This document shows positions 33,044-43,736 of a DNA stretch of 64,000 nt, piece by piece. The stretch comes from Diaphorobacter aerolatus (GTDB taxonomy: Bacteria; Pseudomonadota; Gammaproteobacteria; Burkholderiales; Burkholderiaceae_C). The first letter of the stretch is position 1. Each line of letters begins with the position of its first letter. The position numbers and the translations under genes were made by a program. The stretch is from contig NZ_CP060783.1 of assembly GCF_014489535.1 (NCBI RefSeq), forward strand, positions 3,142,501 to 3,206,500. The letters run 5' to 3'. The notes beneath the pieces are model-generated. The model searched no databases and had not been told where the DNA came from. It saw only the letters and a list, made by a program, of their open reading frames with translations.

Positions 33044-33999
33044 ATGGAGTTTTTCCGGATCAAAAAAGACATTCCGTTCATGAAATACGCGTTGATCCTC
33101 AACGTGATTTCATTCGTCACCTTCGCGCTGGCCGTGTTCTTCCTGGTCACGCGCGGCCTGCATCTGTCGGTGGAGTTCACGGGCGGCACCGTCATGGAGG
33201 TCGCCTACAAGCAGACCGCCGACATCGGCAAGGTGCGTGATGCGGTCGCGAGTGCGGGTTTCACGCAGGATGTGACCGTGCAGAATTTCGGCGGCTCGCG
33301 TGACGTGATGATCCGCCTGCCGGTGCAAAAGGGCGTGTCCTCCGCTCAGCAGAGCGATCAGGTGATGAGCGCCCTGAAGGCCGCCGATCCCGAAGTGACG
33401 CTGCGCCGCACCGAGTTCGTCGGGCCGCAGGTGGGCGAGGAACTGGTCCACGGCGGCCTGATGGCGCTCGGCATGGTGGTGCTGGCATCATCGTCTATCT
33501 GGCGTTCCGCTTCGAATGGAAGTTCGGCGTGGCCGCAGTGATCGCCAACTTGCACGATGTGGTGATCATCCTGGGCTTCTTCGCATTTTTCCAGTGGGAG
33601 TTCTCGTTGTCGGTGCTGGCCGGGGTGCTCGCGGTGCTGGGCTATTCGGTCAACGAATCGGTGGTGATTTTCGACCGGATTCGCGAGGCGTTCCGCAAGT
33701 TCCGCAAGCTCAGCACGCCCGAGGTGATCGACCACGCCATCACCTCGACGATGAGCCGCACCATCATCACGCACGCGTCGACCGAGGCGATGGTGCTGTC
33801 GATGTTTTTCTTCGGTGGCCCGAGCTTGCACTACTTTGCGCTGGCACTGACTATTGGTATTCTGTTCGGCATCTATTCCTCCGTGTTCGTTGCGGCCGCC
33901 ATCGCCATGTGGCTGGGCGTCAAGCGCGAGGATCTGGTGAAGGCGCCGTCGCGCAAGGATCTGGACCCGAACGATCCGAACGCCGGAGCCGCCGTCTAA
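33044..33999 (+). CDS. secF: Protein translocase subunit SecF (one frameshift)
   Basis: SecF partners SecD in the inner membrane. The 318-residue product begins MEFFRIKKDIPFMKYA (GGGGAAG upstream) and contains LSVEFTGGTVMEV in the periplasmic part and SVNESVVIFDRIREAF and MSRTIITHASTEAMV in the membrane domain. Register is lost at 33484-33485; one extra G gives GMVVLGIIVYLAFRF. It is 22 bases downstream of secD. Confidence 0.95.
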
Positions 34000-34142
34000 G
34001 AGCAAAAGTCCAACAGTTGGGAGATCCGTGTCGCCGCAGCCTTGAATCTTGATACAGAATCCGGGTTGATGGCGTCTCGGGTCCACCGGCTACTGCGGTG
34101 GGGATAGACCCATAGGCCCTCGCCGCACATAATCAATCTCCT

Positions 34143-36734
34143 ATGGAATATCCGCCGTCCTCTCCTACCGACCAGCGTCTGGCCCTGCATGGTCGCCAGC
34201 GCTTTGCCGAAGGGGTGGTCGCCGGACTGGCGGCACTGGGCACGAGGCTGCAGGAATTCTTCCTCACGCTTGCCGAGCAGTCGGGCGTGGTTCGCGACAT
34301 GCAGACCAATCGCGACGCCTGGATGTCCTACAAGGCACACGAGGCCGACTGGCTGCAACGCCTCACCAGGACCTGGAACGAGGCAGGCGCGGCAGGCAGC
34401 ACCCTGCACCAGGCGGCATCCACGGTATCGCCAGCGCCCAATGAGCTATCGCTCGATGGCGGGTTTGAGCTGCTCAGCGACGACGTGGTCGAAAACAAGA
34501 TCCTCGCATCGCGGATTGCGCTCACCGTGAGCGAGCAGGCGGGTAGCCACTTCGAGACGGTCAAGGTGCGCACGCAGCGGCTGCAAGGCCGGGAGCTTTC
34601 CAGTCGCGACCTGCTGCGGCCCGAGACGGTCTGCCTTGACGTGGTCGACCAGTGGATCGAATCCGGCATGTCGCGCGCCGATCTGCAACTGGTGATCGAT
34701 CCGCTGCAAACCGAACTCGGCAACCTGCTCGAAAAGGAATACAAGGCGCTCAACAAGCTGTTCGAGGAACGTGGAGTCTCCGCGTCGGCCAGCGATGATC
34801 TGCGCTCGCGCGTCAAGCGCACGGCCTCGCACGGCGGTGGCGGTGCTGGCAACAGCATGGCAGGCGCGCTCAACAGTGGCTACGACAGCGGACCGGCGCC
34901 GATGGGCCAGAGCAGCGGTTTCGGCGGCATGCCGCTGCACGGCTATCCCACGGGATTTGGCGTGGCCGGTGCGGGCGGCCTGTTTCCCATGCCGCAGGGC
35001 GCGGGCTGGGCGAACCCGGGCCAGATGCATCAACCGGGTGCGGCGCATGCAGGACATGGCGGGCACGCCGCCCATCCGCCAGGCTCGCAGTTCTCGTCCC
35101 AGCCGATGCCGCAGATGTCGCCGCAACTGGCCGCGCAGATCAACGCCCAGATGGCGATGAACGCGCAGCTCAACGCGCAGATGAGCGCGCAAATGGCGGC
35201 TTCGCCGTTTCTTGCGCCGCTGCAACGCGCGCGCCAGAGAGCTGCGGCAGTGATGGTGCAACTGCGCAACCTGCTCACGCAGCCGGCCATGAACTACGAC
35301 ATGGTCAACGCACCACCGGCCTCCGCCGCGCTGGTGCAGGCGATGACCAACTACCACGCCATGTCGCCCGACACCATGCTGTTGACCGTGCCCGGCGGCA
35401 TGGCAGCGCTGACCAAGCCGCAGGACTACACCCCGCAGGTGGTCAATCAGGTCATCGGCGCGGTCCGCGAGCGCGCCGCCGAGTTCAAGAAGAAAGCCTC
35501 GAGCGCCAGCGAAAAAGCCATCATCGAAGTGGTGGCGCTGATGTTCCAGAGCATCCTGAACGAGGACCGCCTGCCGCCCTCGATCCGCGTATGGTTTGCG
35601 CGGCTACAGGTGCCGGTGCTGCGCGTGGCGCTGGAAGAGCCCGAGTTCTTCAACAACGTCACGCATCCGGCCCGGCAACTGATTGACCGCATGGGCGCGT
35701 GCGTGCTCGGCTTCGACGCGGCCACCATCAACGGCACGGCGCTAGAGGCTGAGGTGCGGCGCGTGGTGCAGGTGATCGAGCAGTATCCCGAGACCGGCAG
35801 CCGTGTGTTCCAGCTCGTGTTCGAGGAATTCGAGCGCTTCATCGCCAAGTCGCTCGCCGAGAGCAAGAGCACGCAGAAGATCGTCGGCGTGGCGCAGCAG
35901 GTCGAGCAGCGCGAGACGCTCTCGGTGCAGTACACGATCGAGTTGCGCGACATGCTCAAGGACATGCAGGTGCGCGACGAGATTCGCGAGTTCCTGTTCA
36001 AGAACTGGGCCGAGGTGCTGGCGGTGTCCGCCGTGCGCAGCGGCCCGCAGCATGACGAGACTGTGGCACTCAAGCGTACGGCCGCCGATCTGGTCTGGGC
36101 GGCGAGCGCCAAACCGCATCGCTCCGAGCGCGCGCAGGTGATCCAGAATCTGCCCAATCTGCTGCAGAACCTGCGCCACGGCCTGTCCCTCACGGGCGTG
36201 ACCGGCGCGCCGCAGGACGCGCTGATCAAGGTGTTGACCGACACGCTGGCCGATGCCTTCCTCTCCAAGACCGCGACGATTCCGCGCGAGTACATCGACG
36301 CCATGATCCAGCGTCTGGCGAATCTGGAAGACGTGATCGGCGACACCGACGCGGGCGACTTCGAGCTGTCGTCGGAGAACGTGGAAATGCTGCTCGGCAT
36401 CGACGCCTCGTCGATTCACGTGATCCCCGACAACGGCTCGCCCGTGCGCGACGAGGTCGTGCGCTGGGCCCAGCAGATGCCGCTGGGCGCGTGGTTCACG
36501 CTCGACCACAACGGCTCGTCGGCGCAGGTGCAATATGCCTGGCACAGCCGACGCAAGAAGCTGCATCTGTTTGCCGCCATCGACGGCACGAGCTATCTGA
36601 TCCAGTTGCGCCGCCTTGGCACCTACCTGCAATCGGGCCTGCTGGTCGCGCAGGAGGAAGAGGCGCTCACCATGCGCGCAACCCGCGATGCGCTGGTCAA
36701 GCTGAACGCCAATCCGGAGCGGCTGCTCGGTTGA
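34143..36734 (+). CDS. DUF1631 domain-containing protein
   Basis: The 863-residue cytoplasmic protein belongs to the DUF1631 group, common in beta- and gammaproteobacteria and sometimes mislabelled thymidine phosphorylase. No catalytic motif is visible. The N-terminal 230 residues are helical and acidic. A glycine/proline/methionine-rich linker (about 245-320) is followed by a run with repeated NAQ(M/L) and SAQM units (about 330-355). The remainder is helical, and the last 100 residues look like a beta domain (AWFTLDHNGSSAQVQYAWHS) that could resemble PilZ. It stands alone after secF. Function unknown. Confidence 0.85.
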   Translation: MEYPPSSPTDQRLALHGRQRFAEGVVAGLAALGTRLQEFFLTLAEQSGVVRDMQTNRDAWMSYKAHEADWLQRLTRTWNEAGAAGSTLHQAASTVSPAPNELSLDGGFELLSDDVVENKILASRIALTVSEQAGSHFETVKVRTQRLQGRELSSRDLLRPETVCLDVVDQWIESGMSRADLQLVIDPLQTELGNLLEKEYKALNKLFEERGVSASASDDLRSRVKRTASHGGGGAGNSMAGALNSGYDSGPAPMGQSSGFGGMPLHGYPTGFGVAGAGGLFPMPQGAGWANPGQMHQPGAAHAGHGGHAAHPPGSQFSSQPMPQMSPQLAAQINAQMAMNAQLNAQMSAQMAASPFLAPLQRARQRAAAVMVQLRNLLTQPAMNYDMVNAPPASAALVQAMTNYHAMSPDTMLLTVPGGMAALTKPQDYTPQVVNQVIGAVRERAAEFKKKASSASEKAIIEVVALMFQSILNEDRLPPSIRVWFARLQVPVLRVALEEPEFFNNVTHPARQLIDRMGACVLGFDAATINGTALEAEVRRVVQVIEQYPETGSRVFQLVFEEFERFIAKSLAESKSTQKIVGVAQQVEQRETLSVQYTIELRDMLKDMQVRDEIREFLFKNWAEVLAVSAVRSGPQHDETVALKRTAADLVWAASAKPHRSERAQVIQNLPNLLQNLRHGLSLTGVTGAPQDALIKVLTDTLADAFLSKTATIPREYIDAMIQRLANLEDVIGDTDAGDFELSSENVEMLLGIDASSIHVIPDNGSPVRDEVVRWAQQMPLGAWFTLDHNGSSAQVQYAWHSRRKKLHLFAAIDGTSYLIQLRRLGTYLQSGLLVAQEEEALTMRATRDALVKLNANPERLLG

Positions 36735-36789
36735 TGGCACTTCATGCGCATGCGGCACGCCGTCCTGGCGCGGGTGCGTGACGACACCC

Positions 36790-37289
36790 ATGAACCAGCC
36801 GCCGTTCTTTCCCGTCTCGCTGCGCAAGCTGGCCGTGCTGAGCATCTGCACGATGGGTCTTTATCACCTCTACTGGTTCCATGCCCACTGGCGGCACGTG
36901 CGCGTATGGAATGGCGGGTGCGATTTTTCCCCCGCGCGGCGCACGCTGCTGTTCCTGTTCTTTTGCTACCCGCTGTTTCGCCGCGTGCGCACGCTGGAGG
37001 CAAAAACCGATGGCGGCTCCCCCTGCAGGCCGGATTGCTCACCGTGGGTTACGTCGCGGTGAACCTGCTGGATGTTCTGCCCCATGTCTGGGCGTTGCTG
37101 AGCATCTTCGGCTTTGTCTTTCTGCTGCCGGTGCAGGCGCATGCGAACCGCCTGAACGAAAGGCAACTGGGTTCGGTGCCCTTTGATCGCAACGCATCGC
37201 TGAGCGCGTGGAACTGGGTGGTCGTCGTGGTGGGCGCGATGCTGGTGGTGATCAGCGTGTTGGCCGCCGTGAGTGACGCGTCCAAGTAG
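36790..37289 (+). CDS. Integral membrane protein, DUF4234-like (one frameshift)
   Basis: The product (166 residues after repair) has about four hydrophobic segments: LAVLSICTMGLYHLYWF, TLLFLFFCYPLF, AGLLTVGYVAVNLLDVL with FVFLLPVQ, and WNWVVVVVGAMLVVISV. The first segment, with its LYHLYWF pattern and following WRHVR, resembles DUF4234-type membrane proteins. Two frames meet at the C run 37019-37023; one extra C gives DGGSPLQAGLL. ATG 36790 is preferred; a GTG at 36778 in the same frame is possible. Function unknown. Confidence 0.72.
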
Positions 37290-37310
37290 TATCCAGCCGG
37301 CGCGACCGGA

Positions 37311-37784
37311 TCAAGCGACGTCGTCGCCGTCGTCCTTGCCCGCAGTCTTGAGTACCTTGCGCACCAGCTCGCCGCTGAATCCGCGCGATGCCAGAAAGCG
37401 CATCTGTTTGGCGCGCTCCTGCGGGGTTTCGGCGGGCGGTCTGCCGCCAAACTTGCTTTTCCATACGGCGGCCGCGCGCTCGAATTCCGTTGCCTGCAAT
37501 TGCGCCGCCGTGGCCTTGATGAGCGCATCGTCGAGCCCCTTGCTGCGCAGTTCGTGGACCACGCGCTGCGTGCCCATGCGCGCGGCTCGGCGGTGCACGA
37601 CCGACGCGGCCACGCGCTCCGGATTGATGAATTGCCTGGCTTCGAGATCGTCGAGGATTGCGGCCAGATTCTCGCCTTCCTCGACATGTTGCGCGAGCTT
37701 GGTTTCAAGCTCCAGGCGCGAATGTTCGCGCTGCGCGAGCAGCCTCAGCGCGCGGCCTTTGAGCGAGAGTTTGGCGAATCCCAT
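37311..37784 (-). CDS. recX: RecA regulatory protein RecX
   Basis: This 157-residue protein (start MGFAKLSLKGRALRLLAQREH) has the three-helix repeats of RecX, with YA/LxxRE-type helices, DDLEARQFINPERVAASVVHRR and FLASRGFSGELVRKVL. RecX caps RecA filaments and inhibits recombinase and co-protease activity. It follows recA on the same strand, but an apparent terminator at 37815-37851 lies between them, so recX expression probably depends on readthrough. Confidence 0.95.
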   Translation of the reverse strand: MGFAKLSLKGRALRLLAQREHSRLELETKLAQHVEEGENLAAILDDLEARQFINPERVAASVVHRRAARMGTQRVVHELRSKGLDDALIKATAAQLQATEFERAAAVWKSKFGGRPPAETPQERAKQMRFLASRGFSGELVRKVLKTAGKDDGDDVA

Positions 37785-37814
37785 GGTCTTTCCGCATGAG
37801 CGAATCTGAAATGC

Positions 37815-37851
37815 AAAAAGGGGCCGTTCAGCCTGAACGGCTGCACGGCCC
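37815..37851 (-). terminator. Intrinsic terminator between recA and recX
   Basis: On the minus strand an outer stem GGGCCG/CGGCCC and an alternative inner stem GCCGTTCA/TGAACGGC lead into TTTTT. The position between recA and recX suits partial termination. Confidence 0.7.
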
Positions 37852-37922
37852 ATCAAGTCGAAAATGATTCGACAATTGCAAAGAAAACTGTTTCCTGAAA
37901 CGCGTCGTGGCTCAGGGCCTGA

Positions 37923-39022
<1,100 letters not shown>

Positions 39023-39078
39023 GGTGGGTGTCCTCTTGCTCGTTGCCATTGCGATGTCCGATCTTGATTTGAATAGAA

Positions 39079-39094
39079 CTGTTTTTAAATACAG
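39079..39094. promoter_or_regulatory. LexA (SOS) box upstream of recA
   Basis: CTGTTTTTAAATACAG fits the CTGT-N8-ACAG LexA consensus exactly. It lies 57 bp upstream of the recA ATG, just downstream of a good promoter, where LexA would block transcription. Confidence 0.85.
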
Positions 39095-39112
39095 TCTGTG
39101 TGCTTGAACAGT

Positions 39113-39140
39113 AGTTTAGGCGGGGATACTTTCCTGTCAA
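39113..39140 (-). promoter_or_regulatory. Sigma-70 promoter of recA
   Basis: Reading the minus strand, TTGACA (39140-39135) is followed after 16 bases by TAAACT (39118-39113). The -35 is a perfect consensus. The LexA box begins about 18 bases further on. Confidence 0.65.
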
Positions 39141-39195
39141 AGCAAATTTTGGTCAGTTTGCCTGACAATATGAGACAACGCACCAAGGCCTGAAA

Positions 39196-39687
39196 ATGAC
39201 CGAACTCCATCCCGCAACGCCCGCGTCCGACGCGTGGCGCGAGACCCATCTGGGCCGCCTTCTGGGTCACGCCATGCGCCGCTTCGATGAGCGCGTCTAC
39301 CAGCTCATGGCACATGACGTGCAGGTGCCGCTTGCGCTGTCCAATCTCGCGGCGCGCGAGCAGGTGAGTGCCGCGCACATCCACATCACTCGGCATCTGT
39401 CGCTCGCCGGTGATCGCTTGACCGATCTCGCGCAATCCGCCGGGATGACCAAGCAGGCCATGGCCAGCCTGGTCGATCAATGTGAGGCCTGGGGCCTCGT
39501 GACCAGAGAGCCCGATCCGCACGATGCCCGCGCGCGCATCGTGCGCTTCACAGCGACCGGGCTGGCGTGGCTCAAGGCGTTCGAATCGGCGGTCGCCCAA
39601 GCCGAAGCGGAGTTTCGCGAGGCCGTGGGTGCGGAGGTGGCGACCGTGGTCACGCTGGGATTGGAGGCTTATGGCGAATTGGGGTGA
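39196..39687 (+). CDS. MarR-family transcriptional regulator
   Basis: The 163-residue protein has the winged helix-turn-helix of MarR (LTDLAQSAGMTKQAMASLVDQCEAWGLVTREPDPHDARARI), flanked by dimerisation helices. The DxRA-type wing motif is present as DPHDARARI. It is divergent from recA, with about 170 bp between starts. Target and ligand are unknown. Confidence 0.92.
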   Translation: MTELHPATPASDAWRETHLGRLLGHAMRRFDERVYQLMAHDVQVPLALSNLAAREQVSAAHIHITRHLSLAGDRLTDLAQSAGMTKQAMASLVDQCEAWGLVTREPDPHDARARIVRFTATGLAWLKAFESAVAQAEAEFREAVGAEVATVVTLGLEAYGELG

Positions 39688-39801
39688 CGCGCCCAGTGCT
39701 CCAACTGGTCCTGCACCGCGGGCCCACAGGTGCGACGGCCGGGGTCATTCGCAGACAGGCGGATGGCTGCTGGCTGTACGTGATTGACCACGCGATGGCC
39801 T

Positions 39802-40368
39802 TCACGTTGCCGGATGCGTGAGCGTGGCCCTGGCGTCCTCGACGTGACGGATGAAATGCGCAAGCTCGGGAACGCGGGCGTTGGCCGTCTTGGCAAGGTC
39901 GTCCCAGCGTCGCAAGGCCAGCGCATCGCGCGCGAACGGGCGGGCGGCAAATGCTTGCGCCTGCTCTTCGGTGAACACGCCGCCTTGCAGTCGCAGGCTG
40001 CGCACCGAATCGGCGGACAGCGACGCGAGGTAACCGGGCTCGTGCAGGCAGAGATAGCGCTTGGCGTCCACATGCAGGCGAATCGGCGCGAGCGTGGCTT
40101 CGCCAACGAGCCCGCGCAGAAAGGGAATGCAGCGGTACTGGTGCACGTCGTCCACGCCGTGCGCGGTGGGTGAGCCCTGCATGTCGTGCAGCAGGTGGCC
40201 GAGGTCATGGAGCAGGGCCGCGGCGATGAGGGGGCTTGCGGCGCCGGACTGCTCGGCCAGGTGGGCCGATTGCAGCGCATGTTCGAGCTGGGTGACGGGT
40301 TCGCCGTCGTATTGCGCATCGCCTCGGGTTTCGAACAGGTGGACGATGTCTGCGACGGTGAGGCTCAT
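39802..40368 (-). CDS. HD-domain phosphonate oxygenase (PhnZ/TIGR03276-like)
   Basis: The 188-residue protein contains YDGEPVTQLEHALQSAHLAE near the N-terminus and LIAAALLHDLGHLLHD, the diiron HD centre. In PhnZ, the Tyr and Glu of the YxGE segment help bind the substrate (R)-2-amino-1-hydroxyethylphosphonate, which is oxidised to glycine and phosphate. Both residues are kept here. No phnY or other phosphonate gene is adjacent, so it is an orphan and its substrate is inferred. Confidence 0.85.
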   Translation of the reverse strand: MSLTVADIVHLFETRGDAQYDGEPVTQLEHALQSAHLAEQSGAASPLIAAALLHDLGHLLHDMQGSPTAHGVDDVHQYRCIPFLRGLVGEATLAPIRLHVDAKRYLCLHEPGYLASLSADSVRSLRLQGGVFTEEQAQAFAARPFARDALALRRWDDLAKTANARVPELAHFIRHVEDARATLTHPAT

Positions 40369-40579
40369 GGGCGGTGTAGTGGTTCGCGTATTGCACGACA
40401 GATACCTTTTGCGGACGCGAGCGCGCTCGCGACCCTACAATTTCGGTATTGCCCTGCGGCGCAACTAAATCACTTTCCCGTGACGGGACGGTGACAAATC
40501 CGGTGCGTCGATTGAGAGCACGGCCAATCAAGGGCGCTCATTCACGAGCGCGCCACCACCGGAAACATGGAGACGGGTA

Positions 40580-41254
40580 ATGCGCATTCTCATCGCTGAA
40601 GATGATCAGGTTCTGGCCGATGGGCTGCTGCGCACGCTGCGGGCGTCGGGTGCGGTGGTGGATCACGTGGCCAATGGGTCCGAGACCGACTCTGCGCTGT
40701 TGACCAACAACGAATTCGATCTGCTGATTCTCGATCTCGGCCTGCCCAGGATGCACGGGCTCGAAGTGCTCAAGCGACTGCGCAGTCGCGGCTCGGCCAT
40801 GCCGGTATTGATCCTCACTGCCGCCGACAGCGTGGAAGAGCGCGTACAGGGCCTCGACTACGGCGCGGACGATTACATGGCCAAGCCGTTTTCCCTTCAG
40901 GAACTGGAGGCCCGGGTGCGTGCGCTCACGCGGCGCGGAATGGGCGGCGCGACCAGCGTCATCAAGCATGGCCCGCTGACCTACGACCAGACCGGTCGCG
41001 TCGCCACCATCGACGGCAAGATGGTCGAACTGTCGGCGCGTGAACTCGGCTTGCTGGAGGTGCTGCTGCAGCGCGCAGGCCGACTCGTGAGCAAGGATCA
41101 ACTGGTCGAGCGGCTGTGCGAGTGGGGCGAAGAGGTTAGCAACAACGCCATCGAGGTCTACATCCACCGTCTGCGCAAGAAGATCGAAAAAGGGCCGATC
41201 CGCATAGCCACCGTGCGCGGCCTGGGCTACTGCCTCGAAAAAATTCCTGGGTGA
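40580..41254 (+). CDS. OmpR-family response regulator (QseB/TctD-like)
   Basis: This 224-residue regulator has a receiver domain (RILIAEDDQVLADGL, phosphoacceptor Asp52 in LILDLGLPRMHG, Lys in YMAKPFSLQEL) and a C-terminal winged helix (LSARELGLLEVLLQRAGRLV, NAIEVYIHRLRKKI, IRIATVRGLGYCLE). It pairs with the kinase gene that follows after 146 bp. Confidence 0.94.
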   Translation: MRILIAEDDQVLADGLLRTLRASGAVVDHVANGSETDSALLTNNEFDLLILDLGLPRMHGLEVLKRLRSRGSAMPVLILTAADSVEERVQGLDYGADDYMAKPFSLQELEARVRALTRRGMGGATSVIKHGPLTYDQTGRVATIDGKMVELSARELGLLEVLLQRAGRLVSKDQLVERLCEWGEEVSNNAIEVYIHRLRKKIEKGPIRIATVRGLGYCLEKIPG

Positions 41255-41400
41255 CTTACTTTTGCCGCGCGAGCTTTGGCGGTGCCGGTGGGAGGATGGT
41301 GGTTCCCCGGTGGCCCGCCCGTCAGTGCGCGTCAGCGTCGCGAATGGCTGGTAGGTGATACTGTGATGATTCGTCTTTTTCTTCGTTTGCAGGCCCGGCA

Positions 41401-42846
41401 TTGAAGATTTTTCAGCGCGAGCAGCGTTCCCTGTTTGGTGAGATCCTGGACTGGATGCTCACGCCGCTGCTTGTGCTGTGGCCGGTGAGTCTGGCACTCA
41501 CCTGGCTGGTGGCGCAGGGCCTTGCGAACAAGCCGTTCGACCGGGCGCTCGAATACAACGCACAGGCGCTCGCGCAGCTCGTTTCGGTCAACAAGGACAA
41601 GGTGCAGTTCAATCTGCCGCAACCGGCGAGCGAGATACTGCGCGCCGATGAGTCGGACATCATCTACTACCAGGTGATTGCGCCGGACGGCCGGTTCCTC
41701 TCGGGCGAGCGCGACCTGCCCAGGCCGTCGGACGAGGAAAAGCCGTTCTCCGGCGAGGTACGGCTGCGTGATGCGGAGATGCGCGGCGTCGACATCCGCA
41801 TCGCCTATATCTGGGTGCGCGTGCCATTGCCCGACGCGCCCGCCGCGCTGGTGCAGGTGGCCGAAACACGCTCCAAACGCAGCGTGCTTGCCACGGAAAT
41901 CATCAAGGGCGTGATGCTGCCGCAATTCGTCATCATGCCGCTCGCGGTCTTGCTGGTGTGGCTGGCGCTTGCGCGCGGCATCAAGCCGCTGCATCTGCTC
42001 GAAGAGCGCATTCGCGCGCGCAAGCCGGACGATCTCTCGCCACTCGACCACAAGGCGGTGCCGATGGAGGTGGCGCCGCTGGTGGACTCGGTCAACGATC
42101 TGCTGCGCCGCTTGAACGAATCCATCGCCACGCAAAAGCGCTTCCTCGCCGACGCCGCGCACCAGCTCAAGACGCCGCTGGCGGGGCTGCGCATGCAGGC
42201 CGATCTCGCGCAGCGCGAGGGCACCAGCACCGAGGAACTCAAACTCTCGCTCAAGCAGATTGGCCGCTCCTCGATACGCGCGACGCATACCGTGAATCAA
42301 CTGCTGTCGATGGCGCGCGCCGAAGGGGGCAGCACATCGGGCCTGCAACGCCAGCGTGTCGATCTTGCGCGGCTGGTGATCGAGGTCGTGCAGGACAGCG
42401 TGCCGCGCGCGCTCGACAAGGGAATCGATCTCGGCTACGAGGGCGCCGAACCCGGCTCGCCCGGCGTCTACGTGGAAGGCAACGCCACGCTGCTCAAGGA
42501 ACTGGTGCGCAATCTTCTGGACAACGCCATCAACTACACGCCCTCGGCACCCGACAGGCCCGGCATGGTCACCGCGCGCGTGCTGGCCGACACCTTTGGA
42601 CGCGTGGTCATGGTGCAGGTCGAAGACTCCGGCCCCGGCGTGCCCGAGGCCGAGCGCGAACTCGTGTTCCAGCCGTTCTACCGCGCGCTCGGCACCGAGG
42701 CGGACGGCTCCGGCCTGGGCCTGCCCATCGTGCGCGAGATCGCACGTCAGCACGGCGGCGAGGTCAGGCTTGAAGACGCCCGCCCCGGCGCTGCCAGCCC
42801 GGGGGCGCGGTTCAGCGTGCAGTTCGTGGCGCTGTCCTGGCACTGA
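41401..42846 (+). CDS. Sensor histidine kinase (QseC/TctE-like, TTG start)
   Basis: The 481-residue kinase starts at TTG 41401; no better in-frame start precedes it. It has a first helix about 20-40, a 2CSK_N-type sensor segment, a second helix about 170-190, His254 in FLADAAHQLKTPLAGLR, the N box LLDNAINYTP and the G box GSGLGLPIVREIARQHGG. 2CSK_N kinases are often linked to tricarboxylate or quorum signals. It lies directly after its OmpR-type partner. Confidence 0.92.
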   Translation: MKIFQREQRSLFGEILDWMLTPLLVLWPVSLALTWLVAQGLANKPFDRALEYNAQALAQLVSVNKDKVQFNLPQPASEILRADESDIIYYQVIAPDGRFLSGERDLPRPSDEEKPFSGEVRLRDAEMRGVDIRIAYIWVRVPLPDAPAALVQVAETRSKRSVLATEIIKGVMLPQFVIMPLAVLLVWLALARGIKPLHLLEERIRARKPDDLSPLDHKAVPMEVAPLVDSVNDLLRRLNESIATQKRFLADAAHQLKTPLAGLRMQADLAQREGTSTEELKLSLKQIGRSSIRATHTVNQLLSMARAEGGSTSGLQRQRVDLARLVIEVVQDSVPRALDKGIDLGYEGAEPGSPGVYVEGNATLLKELVRNLLDNAINYTPSAPDRPGMVTARVLADTFGRVVMVQVEDSGPGVPEAERELVFQPFYRALGTEADGSGLGLPIVREIARQHGGEVRLEDARPGAASPGARFSVQFVALSWH

Positions 42847-42929
42847 CGGCGCGCGATCACCACCTCGCAGGACGTGATCTTCGAGTGGCGGCAGAATCGA
42901 GGCATCCCGAAGCCAACGGACCAAGACCT

Positions 42930-43736
42930 ATGACCCGCATCGCGCGCAGCTTTCTTTTTGTTCCCGGCGACCGTCCCGAGCGGTTCGACAAGGCGGCGGC
43001 CAGTGGTGCGCACGAGATCATTCTCGATCTCGAGGACGCGGTCGGCATGGAGATGAAGTCCCATGCGCGCGAGCAGGTGCGCGTCTGGCTGGACGGCACG
43101 GACAGGGCTGCAATCGTGCGTATCAATGCCTTTGGCACGCCGTGGTTCGATGACGATCTGGCCATGCTCGCGCGCACGCCGAACGCTGCGCTCATGCTGC
43201 CCAAGGCCGATGCGCAGTCACTCGCGCAGGTGGTCGCGGGGCTTGCGGGCAGGCGCGTGATTGCGCTGGTCGAGACGGTTGCCGCCTGCCTTGACCTCGC
43301 GGCCATCTGCGCAGTTGTGGGGGTTGCGCAACTGTCCTTTGGCAGCGTGGATTTTTCCACCGAAAGCGGCATTGCCGATGAGGATCACGCGCTCGACGCG
43401 GTGCGCACGCAGATCGTCCTCGAATCGGTGCGTGCCGGGCTGTTGCCGCCCATCGATGGCGTGAGCGTGAGTGTCCATGATGCGGAGTCGATTGAAAAGG
43501 ACGCGCGGCGTTCGCGTCAGCTGGGTTTTGGTGCCAAGCTCTGCATTCATCCGGCGCAAGTGGCCGCCGTGAATGCCGCGTTCGCGCCGTCGGCGCAGGA
43601 ACTCGATTGGGCGCGGCGCGTGCTGGTCGCCATCGATGCAAGCGCCGGGGCTGCGACGACCGTTGACGGCAAGATGATCGACAAGCCGCTCGTGGACCGC
43701 GCGCGGCGCATCATCATCAGCGCGGCAGAGACGTGA
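42930..43736 (+). CDS. CitE-like HpcH/HpaI aldolase/citrate lyase family protein
   Basis: The 268-residue TIM-barrel protein starts MTRIARSFLFVPGDRPERFDKA, then has ILDLEDAV (metal-binding acids), IVRINAFGTPWFDDDL, LMLPKAD, VIALVETV, FGSVDFSTESGI and GFGAKLCIHPAQV. Members of this group without CitD/CitF act on malyl- or citramalyl-CoA. No citrate lyase genes adjoin, so the acyl-CoA lyase role is the better guess. Its end overlaps the convergent MocA-like gene by 20 bp. Confidence 0.9.
   Translation: MTRIARSFLFVPGDRPERFDKAAASGAHEIILDLEDAVGMEMKSHAREQVRVWLDGTDRAAIVRINAFGTPWFDDDLAMLARTPNAALMLPKADAQSLAQVVAGLAGRRVIALVETVAACLDLAAICAVVGVAQLSFGSVDFSTESGIADEDHALDAVRTQIVLESVRAGLLPPIDGVSVSVHDAESIEKDARRSRQLGFGAKLCIHPAQVAAVNAAFAPSAQELDWARRVLVAIDASAGAATTVDGKMIDKPLVDRARRIIISAAET

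Noticed and set aside
31103..33999. Interpretation of secD and secF as pseudogenes
   Set aside because: Both genes are essential in most bacteria and repair exactly with one G each at conserved motifs, consistent with homopolymer error.
39684..39821. A 45-codon frame starting at GTG that overlaps the MarR stop
   Set aside because: The GTGA overlap is attractive, but the peptide has no recognisable feature and no clear ribosome site, so it remains unproven.
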